From assembly GCA_030148005.1 (NCBI GenBank), contig JASBUI010000032.1, forward strand, positions 1 to 32,721: a DNA stretch of 32,721 bases, in the 5' to 3' direction. This document shows, piece after piece, positions 24,954 to 32,721 of this stretch. Position 1 is the stretch's first letter. Each line of letters opens with the position of its first letter. Origin of the DNA: Paracoccaceae bacterium (lineage in GTDB: Bacteria; Pseudomonadota; Alphaproteobacteria; Rhodobacterales; Rhodobacteraceae). A program made the position numbers and the translations under genes. The notes beneath the pieces are model-generated. The model ran no database searches, had not been told where the DNA came from, and saw only the letters and a list, made by a program, of their open reading frames with translations.

Positions 24954-24990
24954 TAACTTAGGCATGATTTTCAGAAAAAAGGTTTTCACA

Positions 24991-26325
24991 ATGACCAAAC
25001 GAATTGCTGTTCTAGGTGCCGGCCCGTCAGGTTTGGCCCAGTTGCGTGCGTTTCAGTCCGCCAAGGAAAAAGGGGCCGACATCCCCGAGGTCGTGTGTTT
25101 TGAAAAGCAGTCAAACTGGGGAGGGCTTTGGAACTATACCTGGCGCACAGGCCTCGACCAGTATGGAGAGCCTGTGCATGGCTCGATGTACCGCTATCTC
25201 TGGTCAAACGGGCCCAAGGAAGGGCTTGAGTTCGCCGACTACAGCTTTGAAGAGCATTTCGGCAAGCAGATCGCATCCTACCCTCCGCGCGCAGTGCTTT
25301 TTGACTATATTCAGGGACGCGTTGAAAAAGCAGGCGTGCGCGACTGGATCCGGTTCCAGACCGCCGTGCGCTGGGTTGAAAAGACGGACAAGGGGTTTGA
25401 CGTGACGGTCTGCAACCTGCCCGAGGACAACACCTATACCGAACATTTCGACCATGTCATCGTGGCCACCGGTCACTTCAGCACACCGAATGTACCCCAC
25501 TTCGAAGGCTTTGAAACCTTCAAGGGGAGGGTACTGCACGCTCATGATTTTCGCGACGCGATGGAGTTTGTGAACAAGGATGTCCTGATCGTCGGAACGT
25601 CCTACTCAGCCGAAGACATTGGCTCTCAGCTTTGGAAGTACGGTGCCAACAGCATCACGGTCAGCCATCGCACCGCGCCCATGGGATATGATTGGCCCGA
25701 CAACTGGAAGGAAGTTCCACTGCTGACAAAGGTCGAGGGCAATACCGCCCACTTCAAGGATGGGACCAGTACCGATGTCGATGCGGTGATCTTATGCACC
25801 GGCTACAAGCACCACTTCCCCTTCCTGCCCGACAGCCTTCGGCTAAAGACCGCCAATGTTCTGGCGTCGAGCGATCTTTACAAGGGCACGACCTATGTTC
25901 ACGAACCGGGCCTGTTCTATCTGGGGATGCAGGACCAATGGTTTACCTTCAACATGTTTGATGCACAGGCGTGGTGGGTCCGTGACGTGATAATGGACAG
26001 GATCACCCTGCCCAATCACGACGCCATGCTGGCCGACGTAGAGGCGCGGCAGTCGGCAGAAGCAGCGCTTGAGGATGACTATGCCTGCATCTGGTATCAG
26101 GGCGACTACACCAAAGAGCTGATCGACGAGACGGACTATCCAAGCTTTGATGTCGAGGGCGCATGCCAGGCTTTCAAACAGTGGAAAGGCCACAAGAAGG
26201 CGGGCATCATGACCTTCCGCAACAATGCCTACCAGTCGGTCATTACCGGCACGATGGCCCCACTGCACCATACGCCGTGGAAGGACGCGCTTGACGACAG
26301 TCTGGAGGTATATTTGCAGAACTGA
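24991..26325 (+). CDS. tmm: Flavin-containing trimethylamine monooxygenase Tmm
   Basis: A 444-residue class B flavin monooxygenase that oxidises trimethylamine to trimethylamine N-oxide with NADPH and O2. The FAD motif is [15 protein letters not shown] (7-21). The FMO fingerprint is [11 protein letters not shown] (177-187), and the NADPH motif is [11 protein letters not shown] (201-211). The [17 protein letters not shown] stretch near residue 38 and the total length match bacterial Tmm enzymes. ATG 24991 has AAGG about ten bases upstream; the in-frame ATG at 24964 lacks family support. It is convergent with tdm, which uses its product. Bacterial Tmm proteins also act on dimethyl sulfide and related amines, so other substrates are possible. 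Confidence 0.92.
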   Translation: MTKRIAVLGAGPSGLAQLRAFQSAKEKGADIPEVVCFEKQSNWGGLWNYTWRTGLDQYGEPVHGSMYRYLWSNGPKEGLEFADYSFEEHFGKQIASYPPRAVLFDYIQGRVEKAGVRDWIRFQTAVRWVEKTDKGFDVTVCNLPEDNTYTEHFDHVIVATGHFSTPNVPHFEGFETFKGRVLHAHDFRDAMEFVNKDVLIVGTSYSAEDIGSQLWKYGANSITVSHRTAPMGYDWPDNWKEVPLLTKVEGNTAHFKDGTSTDVDAVILCTGYKHHFPFLPDSLRLKTANVLASSDLYKGTTYVHEPGLFYLGMQDQWFTFNMFDAQAWWVRDVIMDRITLPNHDAMLADVEARQSAEAALEDDYACIWYQGDYTKELIDETDYPSFDVEGACQAFKQWKGHKKAGIMTFRNNAYQSVITGTMAPLHHTPWKDALDDSLEVYLQN

Positions 26326-26356
26326 CCTTGCGTCCATTCTTTCGGGCAAGCCCACG

Positions 26357-26371
26357 AAATGCATTGCATTT
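26357..26371. repeat. Small inverted repeat between tmm and tdm
   Basis: AAATGC-ATT-GCATTT is a perfect dyad in the 79-base gap between the convergent tmm and tdm genes. It may be a weak bidirectional transcription end; the stem is short and AT-rich. Confidence 0.3.
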
Positions 26372-26404
26372 GGCTAGCCGGCGGCGGGGCTGTCGGCAGG
26401 AAGC

Positions 26405-28774
26405 CTACGAACGTGGCCGTTCTTTCTTGGGGTCATAGGCGGCAAGCGTTTCGGAAACTTTTGCCGGAAGCCGCATCTGATGGCCGTCCAGCTTTCCAAT
26501 CTCGACCTCTGTTCCGACATCGGCATGGGCAACGTCAAGCCGCGCCAGCGCGATGTTCTTCTTCAAAAGAGGGGAACGCATGGACGATGTCACTTCGCCG
26601 ATTTGCGCGCGGCCGATATGAACGCAGTCGCCGTGCGATACATTGACGTTGCCGTCAATTTCCAGCCCCACAAGCTTGCGCATAGGATGTTCCTTGCGAC
26701 GGATAAGCGCATCGCGCCCGACAAAGTCGTCGGTTTTGGACTTCAGTGGGCAGGTAAAGCCGATACCGGCCTCAAAGGGGTCCGTCTGATCGGAAAAGTC
26801 ATATCCCGCAAAGATCAGCCCGGCCTCAATCCGCACCATGTCCAGCGCTTCAAGGCCCATCGGCGTCAGCCCATGATCCTGTCCAACCTCCCAGATGGCG
26901 TCAAAGATCTCCTTGCAGTCCTTGGGGTGGCAGAACACTTCATAGCCCAGTTCGCCGGTATAGCCTGTTCGGCTAAGCACAAAGGGCGTTCCAGCCTCGT
27001 TCCGCAGACGCGCGGGCGTGTGACGGAACCAGTCAAGTTGATCGAACTCGGGGTTATGCGGCGCCGTCCAGACGATCTTGCGCAAGAGGTCCCGGCTTTC
27101 GGGGCCTTGCACCGCAACGTTGTGCATCTGATCGGTAGATGACCGGACCAGAACCTTCAGCCCGCTCTTCTCGGCCAACTCCCGAAGCCATTCCCCGCCA
27201 TAATCCGACCCACCGATCCAGCGAAAGTTGTCCTTGCCCAGACGAAAGACCGTTCCGTCGTCGATCATCCCGCCGTGTTCATAGCACATGGCCGTATAGA
27301 CCACGCCACCCGCGGGCAGCGTCTTCATATTGCGGGTAAAGGCGTACTGGCACAGCGCCTCGGCGTCAGGGCCGGTGATCTCAAACTTGCGCAGGGGCGA
27401 CAAATCAAGAATCACGCATTTTTCGCGGCAGGCGTGATACTCGGCGATCGGACCGGCGGCCGCAAAACAATTGGCCAGCCAATACCCATTGTATTCAATG
27501 AAGTTCCGCGTGTGCTTGGCAAAGCTTTCATGGAAACCGGTTTGCTTGGTCATCTTGGCCTCTGAATCTGGGGTGGCGCGGATCGCGATGGCGCGTTGAA
27601 AGGTTTCCTTACCGCTGTAGGTGCGGATGTGAATGTCGGTGGGGTTCCAACCGTTCGCCGCCGTCGTATCATCCGGGCAGGCGCTGGAGACACAGACGAT
27701 ATCCGTCAACGCACGCAACAGAACGAAATCGCCCGGGCGGCTCCACGGCTCGTCCGCATACATGACACCGTGATCGTCAAGAAACGTGTTGAAGAAGAAG
27801 TTAATGGCCATCCAGCCGGGACGGCCGGCGACGTTGTACTCGGCAAGAGCCTTGTTGAAGTTGTCCGAGCAATTGACGTGCCCGGGATAGCCAATGTCGT
27901 CATAGTATTTCGCACTGCACGCCATAGCGAATGCATCGTGCCTGCCGCAGGTGTCCTGCACCACTTCTACAAGCGGAACCATTTCCTGATCATAGTATTT
28001 CGCGTGCAGACCGGGCATCGGGTAGGCATGGCCCATCAGAGTGCGCGTCGTGGTCACATCCAGCGCATGTTCAATGCCCTTGTCCAGCTTGCGCGCGGAA
28101 AAGCATTCAAAATCAGTACACTGCCGGCCATCGACATCTAGAATCTGGATGTAGTCGCCTGCTTTGACGAAATAGGCCTCGGCGGTCTGGCTGTGAATCC
28201 GCACATCCGTCAGGGGATCGGCCAGAGGATCGGGAAGTTCAAATCGCGCGCGTGTTTTTAAAGTGGCGCGCTTGACCAAGACGGTCAAAGGAGTGGCGGT
28301 GTCCTGCGCTTCGAAATCCATTGCCCCGCCGGGCGCGGCGATTACGATGGTTCCGCTGCGAACCACGGTAAAGGCGGCCTCATCTTTTGCGGGCGTCGCG
28401 CTTTCAAATAAATGGACCGCCTTAGTATCGCCCAGATCAATCCCCCGCGCCTCCAACCCCATGCGTAGACCACGCAAGGACCGGTCGTTTGAAGTAAGCA
28501 AGGCCATAAGCCCGCTTGCCGGACCCTGAGCCACAGCTCCGATGATACCGGCGTCGGACTTGCCCTTTTCGTCCGCGACGACAACCTCGCATCGCTGCCC
28601 GCCTTCGTCATTGACGATCGTCAAGTGGTCACCCGTTTCGATCGGGATCAGTGCAGCGCCATTCCCTTCCACGACATACCGTTCCATACCGGGCGGCAGA
28701 GAGAACACACGTGGCTTGATGATCGAGCTGGGTTTGGGGGGTCCCGGCCGCACAATGGGATATTCGTCGAGCAC
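26405..28774 (-). CDS. tdm: Trimethylamine N-oxide demethylase (aldolase) Tdm
   Basis: A 789-residue two-domain enzyme that splits TMAO into dimethylamine and formaldehyde. Residues about 25-400 form a DUF1989-type metal-binding domain. Conserved-looking cysteines stand in DGRQCTDFECF (C219, C224), DTCGRHDAFAMAC (C276, C286) and SSACPDD (C366). These are candidates for the zinc/iron site, but I cannot assign individual ligands. Residues about 415-789 are a GcvT-like domain with SRTGYTGELGYEVFC, expected to bind tetrahydrofolate and trap the formaldehyde. The start is GTG 28774, set by a strong GGGAGGA six to eight bases upstream. It is convergent with tmm. The upstream 255 bases separate it from the divergent EamA gene. 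The identification is supported by the fusion and by linkage. Confidence 0.91.
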   Translation of the reverse strand: MLDEYPIVRPGPPKPSSIIKPRVFSLPPGMERYVVEGNGAALIPIETGDHLTIVNDEGGQRCEVVVADEKGKSDAGIIGAVAQGPASGLMALLTSNDRSLRGLRMGLEARGIDLGDTKAVHLFESATPAKDEAAFTVVRSGTIVIAAPGGAMDFEAQDTATPLTVLVKRATLKTRARFELPDPLADPLTDVRIHSQTAEAYFVKAGDYIQILDVDGRQCTDFECFSARKLDKGIEHALDVTTTRTLMGHAYPMPGLHAKYYDQEMVPLVEVVQDTCGRHDAFAMACSAKYYDDIGYPGHVNCSDNFNKALAEYNVAGRPGWMAINFFFNTFLDDHGVMYADEPWSRPGDFVLLRALTDIVCVSSACPDDTTAANGWNPTDIHIRTYSGKETFQRAIAIRATPDSEAKMTKQTGFHESFAKHTRNFIEYNGYWLANCFAAAGPIAEYHACREKCVILDLSPLRKFEITGPDAEALCQYAFTRNMKTLPAGGVVYTAMCYEHGGMIDDGTVFRLGKDNFRWIGGSDYGGEWLRELAEKSGLKVLVRSSTDQMHNVAVQGPESRDLLRKIVWTAPHNPEFDQLDWFRHTPARLRNEAGTPFVLSRTGYTGELGYEVFCHPKDCKEIFDAIWEVGQDHGLTPMGLEALDMVRIEAGLIFAGYDFSDQTDPFEAGIGFTCPLKSKTDDFVGRDALIRRKEHPMRKLVGLEIDGNVNVSHGDCVHIGRAQIGEVTSSMRSPLLKKNIALARLDVAHADVGTEVEIGKLDGHQMRLPAKVSETLAAYDPKKERPRS

Positions 28775-29029
28775 TTTGATCCTCCCTCACATGTGTTGCA
28801 TGCACGGAATAAATGTTTAACCATAAGAATACATGTACAGACCATTACAGCAAACGAATTCGGACTTCATGACCAGCCGACAGACTAATTTTGTTGGCCG
28901 GGATTTCTTGTCGCGCCGGGCAACCTGTTTTTGTCTGGTCGATCTACGGCGCATCTTTGCCGCGTCTGGCCGCGTCTTTCGCAAAATCACGAGCCCGCAA
29001 CCCATGCCTTCCTTCCTTCGGGCCGGAAG

Positions 29030-29875
29030 ATGAGCGCACTGGCCCTGGGCCTGGTGGCCGCCCTCTGTTGGGGGTTCCATGACATCTGTGTCCGCTTCCT
29101 TAGCCAGAAAACAGCAATAAGCGCCTGCATCTTTATCGTCATACTAACCGGTTTTGTCTTTCATGGCATTCTGACAATCGGCACCGGAACGCTTGGTCCA
29201 ATGCCACAACCAGCCGTTTATCTTTCCATTGCGGCGGGCGCCTGTTTCATCATCGCTACATTTGGTCTTTATCACGCGTTTAAACGTGGACCTGTACGGT
29301 TGGTTGCGCCGTTGATTGCCAGCTATCCGATCCTGTCTGTCGGCTGGGCTGCGTTCAACGGGGATCCGGTAACGGCACTGCAATGGCTTGCCGTTCTAGC
29401 AATCGTCGCGGGCGTGTCATGTGTGGCGGCCTTGTCGGATACAAGCGACCACGAAACCCCGCCCATCGGACCGACAATACTGTTCGCCCTCATCGCCGCG
29501 GTCGGCTTTGCCGGGACCTTCGCTTTGGGCCAGAACGCTGCCGCTCTTAGTCATGATATGCCAAGCACGCTGGTTACGCGGTTGGCCGCTCTGTTGCTTG
29601 TCGTGGCGCTTTTGCTTGCGTTCAAACTTCCGTTCTGGCCCGGGCGCGATGCCCTGCCCTGGCTTTTGGCGATGGGCATAGCAGACGGTATCGCGTTGAT
29701 GAGCGTCCTGTCCGCAGGCACCTTGGAGAACGCCAAATATGCCTCCGTTTCCTCGTCCATGTTCGGGATGCTGACCATCGTTCTGGCTTGGATGTTCCTG
29801 AAGGAAAGGATGACCATGGCTCAATGGGTCGGCTGTGCCCTTGCCTTTTCGGGGGTTGGCTACCTCGCCCTGTAG
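29030..29875 (+). CDS. EamA/DMT superfamily transporter
   Basis: A 281-residue membrane protein with about ten helices and the internal duplication of the drug/metabolite transporter superfamily. The N-terminal ALALGLVAALCWGFHDICVR and the late stretch SVSSSMFGMLTIVLAWMFLK are typical; the latter corresponds to the conserved end of the second EamA repeat. The open frame begins upstream at 28931, but ATG 29030 puts the first helix at the N-terminus. The ribosome-binding site (GGA close to the ATG) is weak. It is divergent from tdm and ends six bases before folD. The substrate is unknown. Export of an amine, amino acid or pathway by-product, or import of one, are all open. Confidence 0.82.
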   Translation: MSALALGLVAALCWGFHDICVRFLSQKTAISACIFIVILTGFVFHGILTIGTGTLGPMPQPAVYLSIAAGACFIIATFGLYHAFKRGPVRLVAPLIASYPILSVGWAAFNGDPVTALQWLAVLAIVAGVSCVAALSDTSDHETPPIGPTILFALIAAVGFAGTFALGQNAAALSHDMPSTLVTRLAALLLVVALLLAFKLPFWPGRDALPWLLAMGIADGIALMSVLSAGTLENAKYASVSSSMFGMLTIVLAWMFLKERMTMAQWVGCALAFSGVGYLAL

Positions 29876-29881
29876 CAAGGC

Positions 29882-30766
29882 CTAGGGCCGCCACCCTGCG
29901 CCTTGTTGCCGGGCATGAGCCCGGATGGCGTTCCGCATCAGAATGGCAACTGTGACCGGCCCAACCCCACCCGGAACAGGCGTGATCCATCCTGCCAGTT
30001 CCTTGACCGCCTCTGTATCCACATCCCCCACAAGCCGGGAGGATCCGTCCGGCGACTGGATTTGATTGATTCCGATGTCGATTACCACCGCCCCGGGTTT
30101 GATCATGTCAGCGCCGATCAGATGCGCCTTGCCAACCGCGACAATCACCACATCCGCACGGCGCGAATGCATCGCGACGCTACGTGTCATGTGGTGGCAC
30201 ACCGTTACCGTAGCGCCTTCGGCCATCAGCATCATTGCCGCCGGTTTGCCGACAATCTCAGAGTGGCCGATCATCACCACTTCAAGCCCCTCCATGGTCA
30301 GCCCCGTCTCGCGGATCAGCTCGACAGCTGCCGCAGCAGTACAAGGCGCCATCGCAACATCGTTGTAGACAATATTGCCTATCGAAGCGGGGTTCATACC
30401 CTCGATATCCTTCAAAGGATGGATCGCGGATTGAAGCGACCTGATGTTCAGATGGGCCGGAACGGGCCGCTGCAAGATGACGCCCAAGACCTCGGGATCG
30501 TCATTCATCTTCTGTATCAGCGCCTTGCATTCATCCTGCGCAATGTCGCCGCTCCAGAGTTGCTGATCGAACGGCAAGCCCGCTTTTTGCGCTGCATGGG
30601 CCTGATTGCGGACGTAGACGGCAACCTCTGGCACGTCGCCAATGGACACCGACACAAGCCTGCCAACGCGGCCCGCAGTCTTCACATAGGCATTCACCTC
30701 GGCGAGGATGCGATCCTTGACCGGGGCGCCCCGCAAGTATCGAGGATCTGTCACCTGATCGCTCAT
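29882..30766 (-). CDS. folD: FolD-family methylenetetrahydrofolate dehydrogenase, with altered cyclohydrolase residues
   Basis: A 294-residue FolD homologue. The Rossmann motif VMIGHSEIVGKPAAMML (about 164-180) and the family signature PVPGGVGPVTVA (263-274) are intact, as is Gln99 in ILQRPVP. The catalytic YxxxK motif reads Y51-VRN-Q55, so the lysine needed for cyclohydrolase chemistry is glutamine. The usual KDVDG reads KDIEG, with glutamate E122 in place of the conserved aspartate. Dehydrogenase activity (methylene- to methenyl-tetrahydrofolate) may remain, while cyclohydrolase activity may be weak or lost. ATG 30766 has AAAGGA upstream. It follows fhs after 69 bases, in the likely operon fdhA-fhs-folD. 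The pathway role is oxidation of C1 units from demethylation. Confidence 0.87.
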   Translation of the reverse strand: MSDQVTDPRYLRGAPVKDRILAEVNAYVKTAGRVGRLVSVSIGDVPEVAVYVRNQAHAAQKAGLPFDQQLWSGDIAQDECKALIQKMNDDPEVLGVILQRPVPAHLNIRSLQSAIHPLKDIEGMNPASIGNIVYNDVAMAPCTAAAAVELIRETGLTMEGLEVVMIGHSEIVGKPAAMMLMAEGATVTVCHHMTRSVAMHSRRADVVIVAVGKAHLIGADMIKPGAVVIDIGINQIQSPDGSSRLVGDVDTEAVKELAGWITPVPGGVGPVTVAILMRNAIRAHARQQGAGWRP

Positions 30767-30835
30767 GCTGCATCCTTTCTTTTTAGCAACGCCCATTGGG
30801 CAACGGCCAAAGTTGTCCGCACATCGATGCCCGCC

Positions 30836-32512
30836 TTAGAACAGCCCCTCGATCTGGCCGCCTTCGTTGAGGTGGATGTTTTCAGCAGAAGGCACCCGCG
30901 GCAGGCCCGGCATCGTCATGATCTCGCCGCACACGACAACGACAAAACCCGCCCCGGCCGACAGGCGAACCTCGCGCACCGGAACCGAATGTCCGGTGGG
31001 CGCGCCCCGCAGATTAGGATCGGTGCTGAAAGAGTACTGGGTCTTGGCCATGCAAACCGGCAAATGGCCATAGCCCTGCTCTTCCCACAGCTTAAGCTGA
31101 TCCCGGATCTTCTTGTCCATCAGCGCTTCGTCAGCACGGTAGATACGCTTTGCAATCGTCTGGATCTTGTCCGCCAATGACATCTCATCAGGATAGATCG
31201 GCGCAAAGTTGGCTGTATCGGCGTCTGCCAGTTCTGCCACCTTCCTTGCCAGATCGGCGGAACCTTCGGACCCAAGTTCCCAATGGCGTGACAGGATGGC
31301 CTCTGCCCCCTGCCCGGTCACAAAATCTTTGACCGCCTGCACTTCGGCTTCGGTATCCGTGACAAAGTGATTGATGGCAACCACCACAGGCACACCGAAG
31401 GATTTGAGGTTCTCAATATGCCGGCCAAGGTTCGGACAACCCTTTTTGACGGCATCCACGTTCTCTGCGCCAAGATCGGCCTTGGCGATGCCGCCATTCA
31501 TCTTCATTGCGCGCACGGTCGCCACGCAAACAACAACCGACGGTGCAAGCCCCGCCTTGCGACACTTGATGTTCATGAATTTCTCGGCGCCCAGATCCGC
31601 ACCGAAACCGGCCTCTGTCACCACATAGTCAGCCAGCTTTAGGGCCGTCGTTGTGGCAATCACGGAATTGCAGCCGTGTGCGATATTGGCGAACGGGCCA
31701 CCATGCACAAAGGCGGGGTTGTTTTCGAGCGTCTGAACCAGATTGGGCTGCATCGCGTCCTTCAGCAGAACGGTCATCGCGCCGTCTGCCTTTATGTCGC
31801 GTGCAAAGACGGGCGAGCGGTCGCGGCGGTAGGCAACAATCATGTCGCCCAGACGCTTTTGCAGATCCGCCAGATCCTTTGCCAGACAAAGGATTGCCAT
31901 AACTTCGGACGCGACAGTGATGTCAAAACCCGCCTCACGCGGAAACCCGTTAGCCACACCGCCCAGACTTGCCGTGATCTGGCGCAAGGCGCGATCATTC
32001 ATGTCGACAACCCGGCGCCATACAACGCGCCGGATGTCGATCTCAAGCGCGTTCCCCCAATAGATATGGTTGTCGATCATGGCGCTAAGCAGAGAATGGG
32101 CCGAAGTGATCGCGTGAAAATCGCCCGTGAAATGCAGGTTCATCTCTTCCATCGGCACGATCTGCGCATAGCCGCCACCGGCAGCCCCGCCTTTCATGCC
32201 AAAGTTTGGCCCAAGCGATGCCTCGCGAATACAAACGGCGGCGCTCTTTCCGATCCGGTTCAGACCATCACCCAGACCCACGGTCGTAGTGGTCTTTCCT
32301 TCACCTGCCGGAGTGGGATTGATCGCGGTGACAAGAATGAGTTTCCCATCGGGCCGACCTTGCACCGAATTGATAAAGTCCTGGCTGACCTTGGCCTTGT
32401 CATGACCACACGGCAGCAGGTCCTTGCTCTCTATGCCAAGCTTTGCGCCAATTTCCTGAATCGGTTTCTTTTTGGCCTCGCGCGCGATTTCAATATCAGA
32501 TTTGTAGCCCAT
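30836..32512 (-). CDS. fhs: Formate-tetrahydrofolate ligase
   Basis: A 558-residue N10-formyltetrahydrofolate synthetase. The P-loop [17 protein letters not shown] lies near residues 66-82. Other family landmarks are [21 protein letters not shown] (in part, about 98-118) and [17 protein letters not shown], and the end reads [11 protein letters not shown]. In this setting it probably runs in reverse, releasing formate from 10-formyl-tetrahydrofolate and making ATP. Formate would then be oxidised by the formate dehydrogenase encoded just upstream. The start ATG has AGGA nine bases before it. The gap to fdhA is 31 bases. The full length matches the family (about 555-560). Confidence 0.94.
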   Translation of the reverse strand: MGYKSDIEIAREAKKKPIQEIGAKLGIESKDLLPCGHDKAKVSQDFINSVQGRPDGKLILVTAINPTPAGEGKTTTTVGLGDGLNRIGKSAAVCIREASLGPNFGMKGGAAGGGYAQIVPMEEMNLHFTGDFHAITSAHSLLSAMIDNHIYWGNALEIDIRRVVWRRVVDMNDRALRQITASLGGVANGFPREAGFDITVASEVMAILCLAKDLADLQKRLGDMIVAYRRDRSPVFARDIKADGAMTVLLKDAMQPNLVQTLENNPAFVHGGPFANIAHGCNSVIATTTALKLADYVVTEAGFGADLGAEKFMNIKCRKAGLAPSVVVCVATVRAMKMNGGIAKADLGAENVDAVKKGCPNLGRHIENLKSFGVPVVVAINHFVTDTEAEVQAVKDFVTGQGAEAILSRHWELGSEGSADLARKVAELADADTANFAPIYPDEMSLADKIQTIAKRIYRADEALMDKKIRDQLKLWEEQGYGHLPVCMAKTQYSFSTDPNLRGAPTGHSVPVREVRLSAGAGFVVVVCGEIMTMPGLPRVPSAENIHLNEGGQIEGLF

Positions 32513-32543
32513 GAAATTGATCCTGTTGGATTAAGCCGACTGA

Positions 32544-32721
32544 TTATTCAGCGGCGATTTTCGTGACCGTCTCAACCCTTACTGCGGCGAACTTGAACTC
32601 TGGGATTTTTCCGTATGGGTCGATAGCGGGGTTTGTGAGGATGTTTGCGGCGGCTTCGACGAAGGCGAAGGGGACAAAGACCATGTCTTCGGCGACGGCG
32701 CGGTCGGCGCGGGCCATGATG
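32544..32721 (-). CDS. fdhA: Formate dehydrogenase alpha subunit, C-terminal end (partial)
   Basis: Only the last 59 codons are inside the window. The end of the protein reads ARADRAVAEDMVFVPFAFVE, then AAANILTNPAIDPYGKIPEF, then KFAAVRVETVTKIAAE before TAA. This matches the C-terminal part of molybdopterin-dependent NAD-type formate dehydrogenase large subunits, where the 'NPAxDPxGKIPEFK' ending is typical. It would oxidise formate to CO2, with electrons to NAD. It is upstream of fhs in the same direction with 31 bases between, so the three C1 genes probably form one transcript. The gene symbol is inferred from the family, since local names vary (fdhA, fdsA, fdhF). Confidence 0.75.
   Translation of the reverse strand, partial: IMARADRAVAEDMVFVPFAFVEAAANILTNPAIDPYGKIPEFKFAAVRVETVTKIAAE

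Noticed and set aside
29903..31180. 425-codon open frame on the plus strand across folD and fhs
   Set aside because: It lies wholly opposite two conserved enzymes and shows no recognisable domain.

Overview
The window looks like chromosomal DNA of a marine alphaproteobacterium of the Roseobacter group (Rhodobacteraceae). This rests on the fairly GC-rich coding style, the set of roseobacter-type proteins (TmoX/W/V, Tmm, Tdm, GmaS, Mgs, Dmm), and the absence of any phage or insertion-sequence genes. Almost all of it, from about 3 kb to the right end, is one catabolic region for methylated amines.

Left flank (1-2.8 kb): ordinary housekeeping genes. These are the start of gltD, uppP, a NDUFA9-like NAD-binding protein, and tRNA-Leu(CAG) with a good sigma70-type promoter.

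Catabolic region, in order. tmoVWX (3.0-7.0 kb, minus strand) encodes an ABC importer for trimethylamine N-oxide. A four-gene operon of the sarcosine-oxidase family (7.3-12.4 kb, plus) is most likely N-methylglutamate dehydrogenase, mgdABCD. Two divergent regulators follow (12.4-14.1 kb): a GlxA/AraC type and an XRE-cupin type. dmmDABC (14.1-18.0 kb, minus) encodes dimethylamine monooxygenase and its folate-binding partner. A short membrane protein and an Amt transporter follow (18.2-19.8 kb, minus). mgsABC-gmaS (20.0-24.4 kb, plus) encodes the gamma-glutamylmethylamide/N-methylglutamate branch. An unknown small membrane protein (minus), tmm (plus) and tdm (minus) come next (24.4-28.8 kb). Last are an EamA transporter (plus) and fdhA-fhs-folD (minus, with fdhA cut by the window end).

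Together the genes give a nearly complete route. Tmm oxidises trimethylamine to TMAO. Tdm splits TMAO to dimethylamine and formaldehyde, and Dmm converts dimethylamine to methylamine and formaldehyde. GmaS, Mgs and Mgd pass the methylamine group through gamma-glutamylmethylamide and N-methylglutamate, releasing nitrogen as glutamate and carbon as methylene-tetrahydrofolate. FolD, Fhs and formate dehydrogenase oxidise the C1 unit to CO2 and recover ATP and reductant.

The main points for a second look are: a FolD whose catalytic lysine appears to be glutamine; a delta subunit of the sarcosine-oxidase family with no cysteines; an MgsC in which the iron-sulfur loop is replaced by a cysteine-free loop; a 56-residue membrane protein behind amt; and a CCT-N3-AGG palindrome just downstream of TATAAT at two promoters. 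No frameshifted or broken genes were seen. No intergenic stretch exceeds 300 bases.
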